From contig PLXT01000038.1 in assembly GCA_003151535.1 (NCBI GenBank), forward strand, positions 13,893 through 56,312: a DNA stretch of 42,420 nucleotides, given 5' to 3'. The notes under the pieces were generated by a model. The model was not told where the DNA came from and searched no databases. It was given only the letters and a program-made list of their open reading frames with translations. This stretch comes from Methanobacterium sp. GTDB taxonomy: Archaea; Methanobacteriota; Methanobacteria; Methanobacteriales; Methanobacteriaceae. Below are positions 41,842-42,420 of the stretch, piece by piece. A program made the position numbers and the translations under genes. The first letter of the stretch is position 1; each line of letters opens with the position of its first letter.

Positions 41842-42348
41842 TCATTCATGCACATGCTTTACAAGGTGTCCTAATTCAGGAAATATAATTTTTAAACCAG
41901 TTTGCACTGCATTTGGAGAACCAGGCATTGAAATAATTATAGTGCCTTTATAAAGTCCTGCTGTGGCCCTACTTAATAAAGCTCCTGTGCCAATTTCTTT
42001 ATAAGATTCATATCTAAATATCTCACCAAAACCACTCAATTCCTTCTCGAATAGGGGCTTTAACGTTTCAATAGTAATATCTCTAACCCCGATACCTGTA
42101 CCTCCAGTAGTGATTATTACATCCACATTTTGCTCTTTTATATCTTCGACTGTAGAAATTAGAAGTTCAGAATTGTCAGGAATCACGGTGTAAACTACCA
42201 ATTCATGTTCTTTTTTTAAAGTATCAATTATGAGGTTCCCAGAAATATCTGTGGTTTTAGACTCTAAAAAATCCCTGTATTTACTGTCGCTTAATGTAAT
42301 AACACCAAATTTTATGGATTTAGGTGATTTTTCCTTATGTTCTTCCAT
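41842..42348 (-). CDS. moaB: MoaB/MogA-family molybdopterin adenylyltransferase
   Basis: It activates molybdopterin with ATP for metal insertion, as needed for the molybdenum/tungsten formylmethanofuran dehydrogenase of methanogenesis. This protein of 168 residues has FGVITLSDSKYRD, VIITTGGTGIGVRDITIETLKPLFEKELSGFGE, RATAGLYKGTIIISMPGSPNAV and the C-terminal LGHLVKHVHE. GGGAGTGATCC lies 16 bases before the ATG, farther than usual, so the real start could be slightly upstream (a non-ATG codon). It converges with pyrE across a T-rich gap (41769-41841). Confidence 0.9.
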   Translation of the reverse strand: MEEHKEKSPKSIKFGVITLSDSKYRDFLESKTTDISGNLIIDTLKKEHELVVYTVIPDNSELLISTVEDIKEQNVDVIITTGGTGIGVRDITIETLKPLFEKELSGFGEIFRYESYKEIGTGALLSRATAGLYKGTIIISMPGSPNAVQTGLKIIFPELGHLVKHVHE

Positions 42349-42420
42349 ACTCTTACTTTTTATAGGATCACTCCCATTTTTTTTAAATGTATTATAATAT
42401 ATTTATTAACAATTAATATT

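Noticed and set aside
1..42420. tRNA, rRNA or CRISPR array
   Set aside because: Gaps were read for T-loop-like GGTTCRAATCC, cloverleaf pairs and regular spaced repeats; none was convincing.
1..42420. Mobile element or prophage
   Set aside because: No transposase, integrase or phage structural motif was seen, and gene order looks like stable chromosome.

Overview
This window is a chromosomal stretch of an AT-rich methanogenic archaeon of the order Methanobacteriales, most likely a mesophilic Methanobacterium-like organism. The evidence is an archaeal clamp loader (RfcS with the start of RfcL), TfrB of the CoM-S-H/CoB-S-H-dependent fumarate reductase, 2-phosphoglycerate kinase of the cyclic 2,3-diphosphoglycerate pathway, an Mvh-like [NiFe] hydrogenase pair, archaeal SepF, an archaeal-type glycyl-tRNA synthetase, TATA-box promoters, and ribosome binding sites of the AGGAGGTGATCC type. 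No rRNA, tRNA, CRISPR array, insertion sequence or prophage was recognised. It reads as ordinary, densely packed chromosome with several unusual small modules.

Layout. 1-2.3 kb: rfcL (start only) and rfcS, then a long Roadblock/LC7 protein. 2.5-5.8 kb: a compact four-gene operon (ferredoxin, V4R-like protein, hydrogenase small subunit, hydrogenase large subunit). 6.0-8.3 kb: an overlapping RNase Z - MscS channel - sortase operon. 8.5-12.2 kb: nadC, a predicted histone-fold protein with a long acidic tail, a ZPR1-type zinc protein, 2-phosphoglycerate kinase and a short Roadblock protein. 12.3-17.7 kb: a rightward block of DUF1611, SepF, a DUF2226-like protein, two MinD-like ATPases and a PfkB sugar/nucleoside kinase, which looks like a cell division or positioning cluster. 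17.7-24.4 kb: leftward housekeeping genes (TatD hydrolase, glyS, dcd, DUF1512, a TrmJ-like methyltransferase, tfrB). 24.6-32.4 kb: a YgjP-like metalloprotease, iorAB, a frameshifted PepSY-like surface protein, an ACT protein, phenylacetate-CoA ligase and a sodium:solute symporter. 32.4-36.1 kb: an MBL hydrolase, an orphan protein, a DUF308 membrane protein, a phosphate acyl/butyryltransferase-like enzyme and a tiny symporter-accessory-like protein. 36.3-39.1 kb: feoB with a DtxR-FeoA fusion regulator and two likely operators. 39.4-42.4 kb: a zinc-ribbon membrane protein, a PRC-barrel protein, a 54-residue eight-cysteine protein, pyrE and moaB.

How the parts work together. IorAB plus the aryl-CoA ligase and ACT protein fit the arylacetate/arylpyruvate route that methanogens use to salvage or make aromatic amino acids. 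FeoB and the DtxR-FeoA protein form a self-regulated iron uptake unit. SepF, the MinD pair, the DUF2226-like protein and perhaps the distant PRC-barrel protein suggest membrane-linked division or positioning functions. The most unusual items are the hydrogenase operon with a V4R-like protein and its own ferredoxin but no MvhD or MvhB; the second MinD with Arg in place of the P-loop Lys; the frameshifted PepSY-like gene; the symporter-accessory-like protein separated from its presumed partner; and the small eight-cysteine protein before pyrE. All family assignments were made by reading sequence motifs without database searches.
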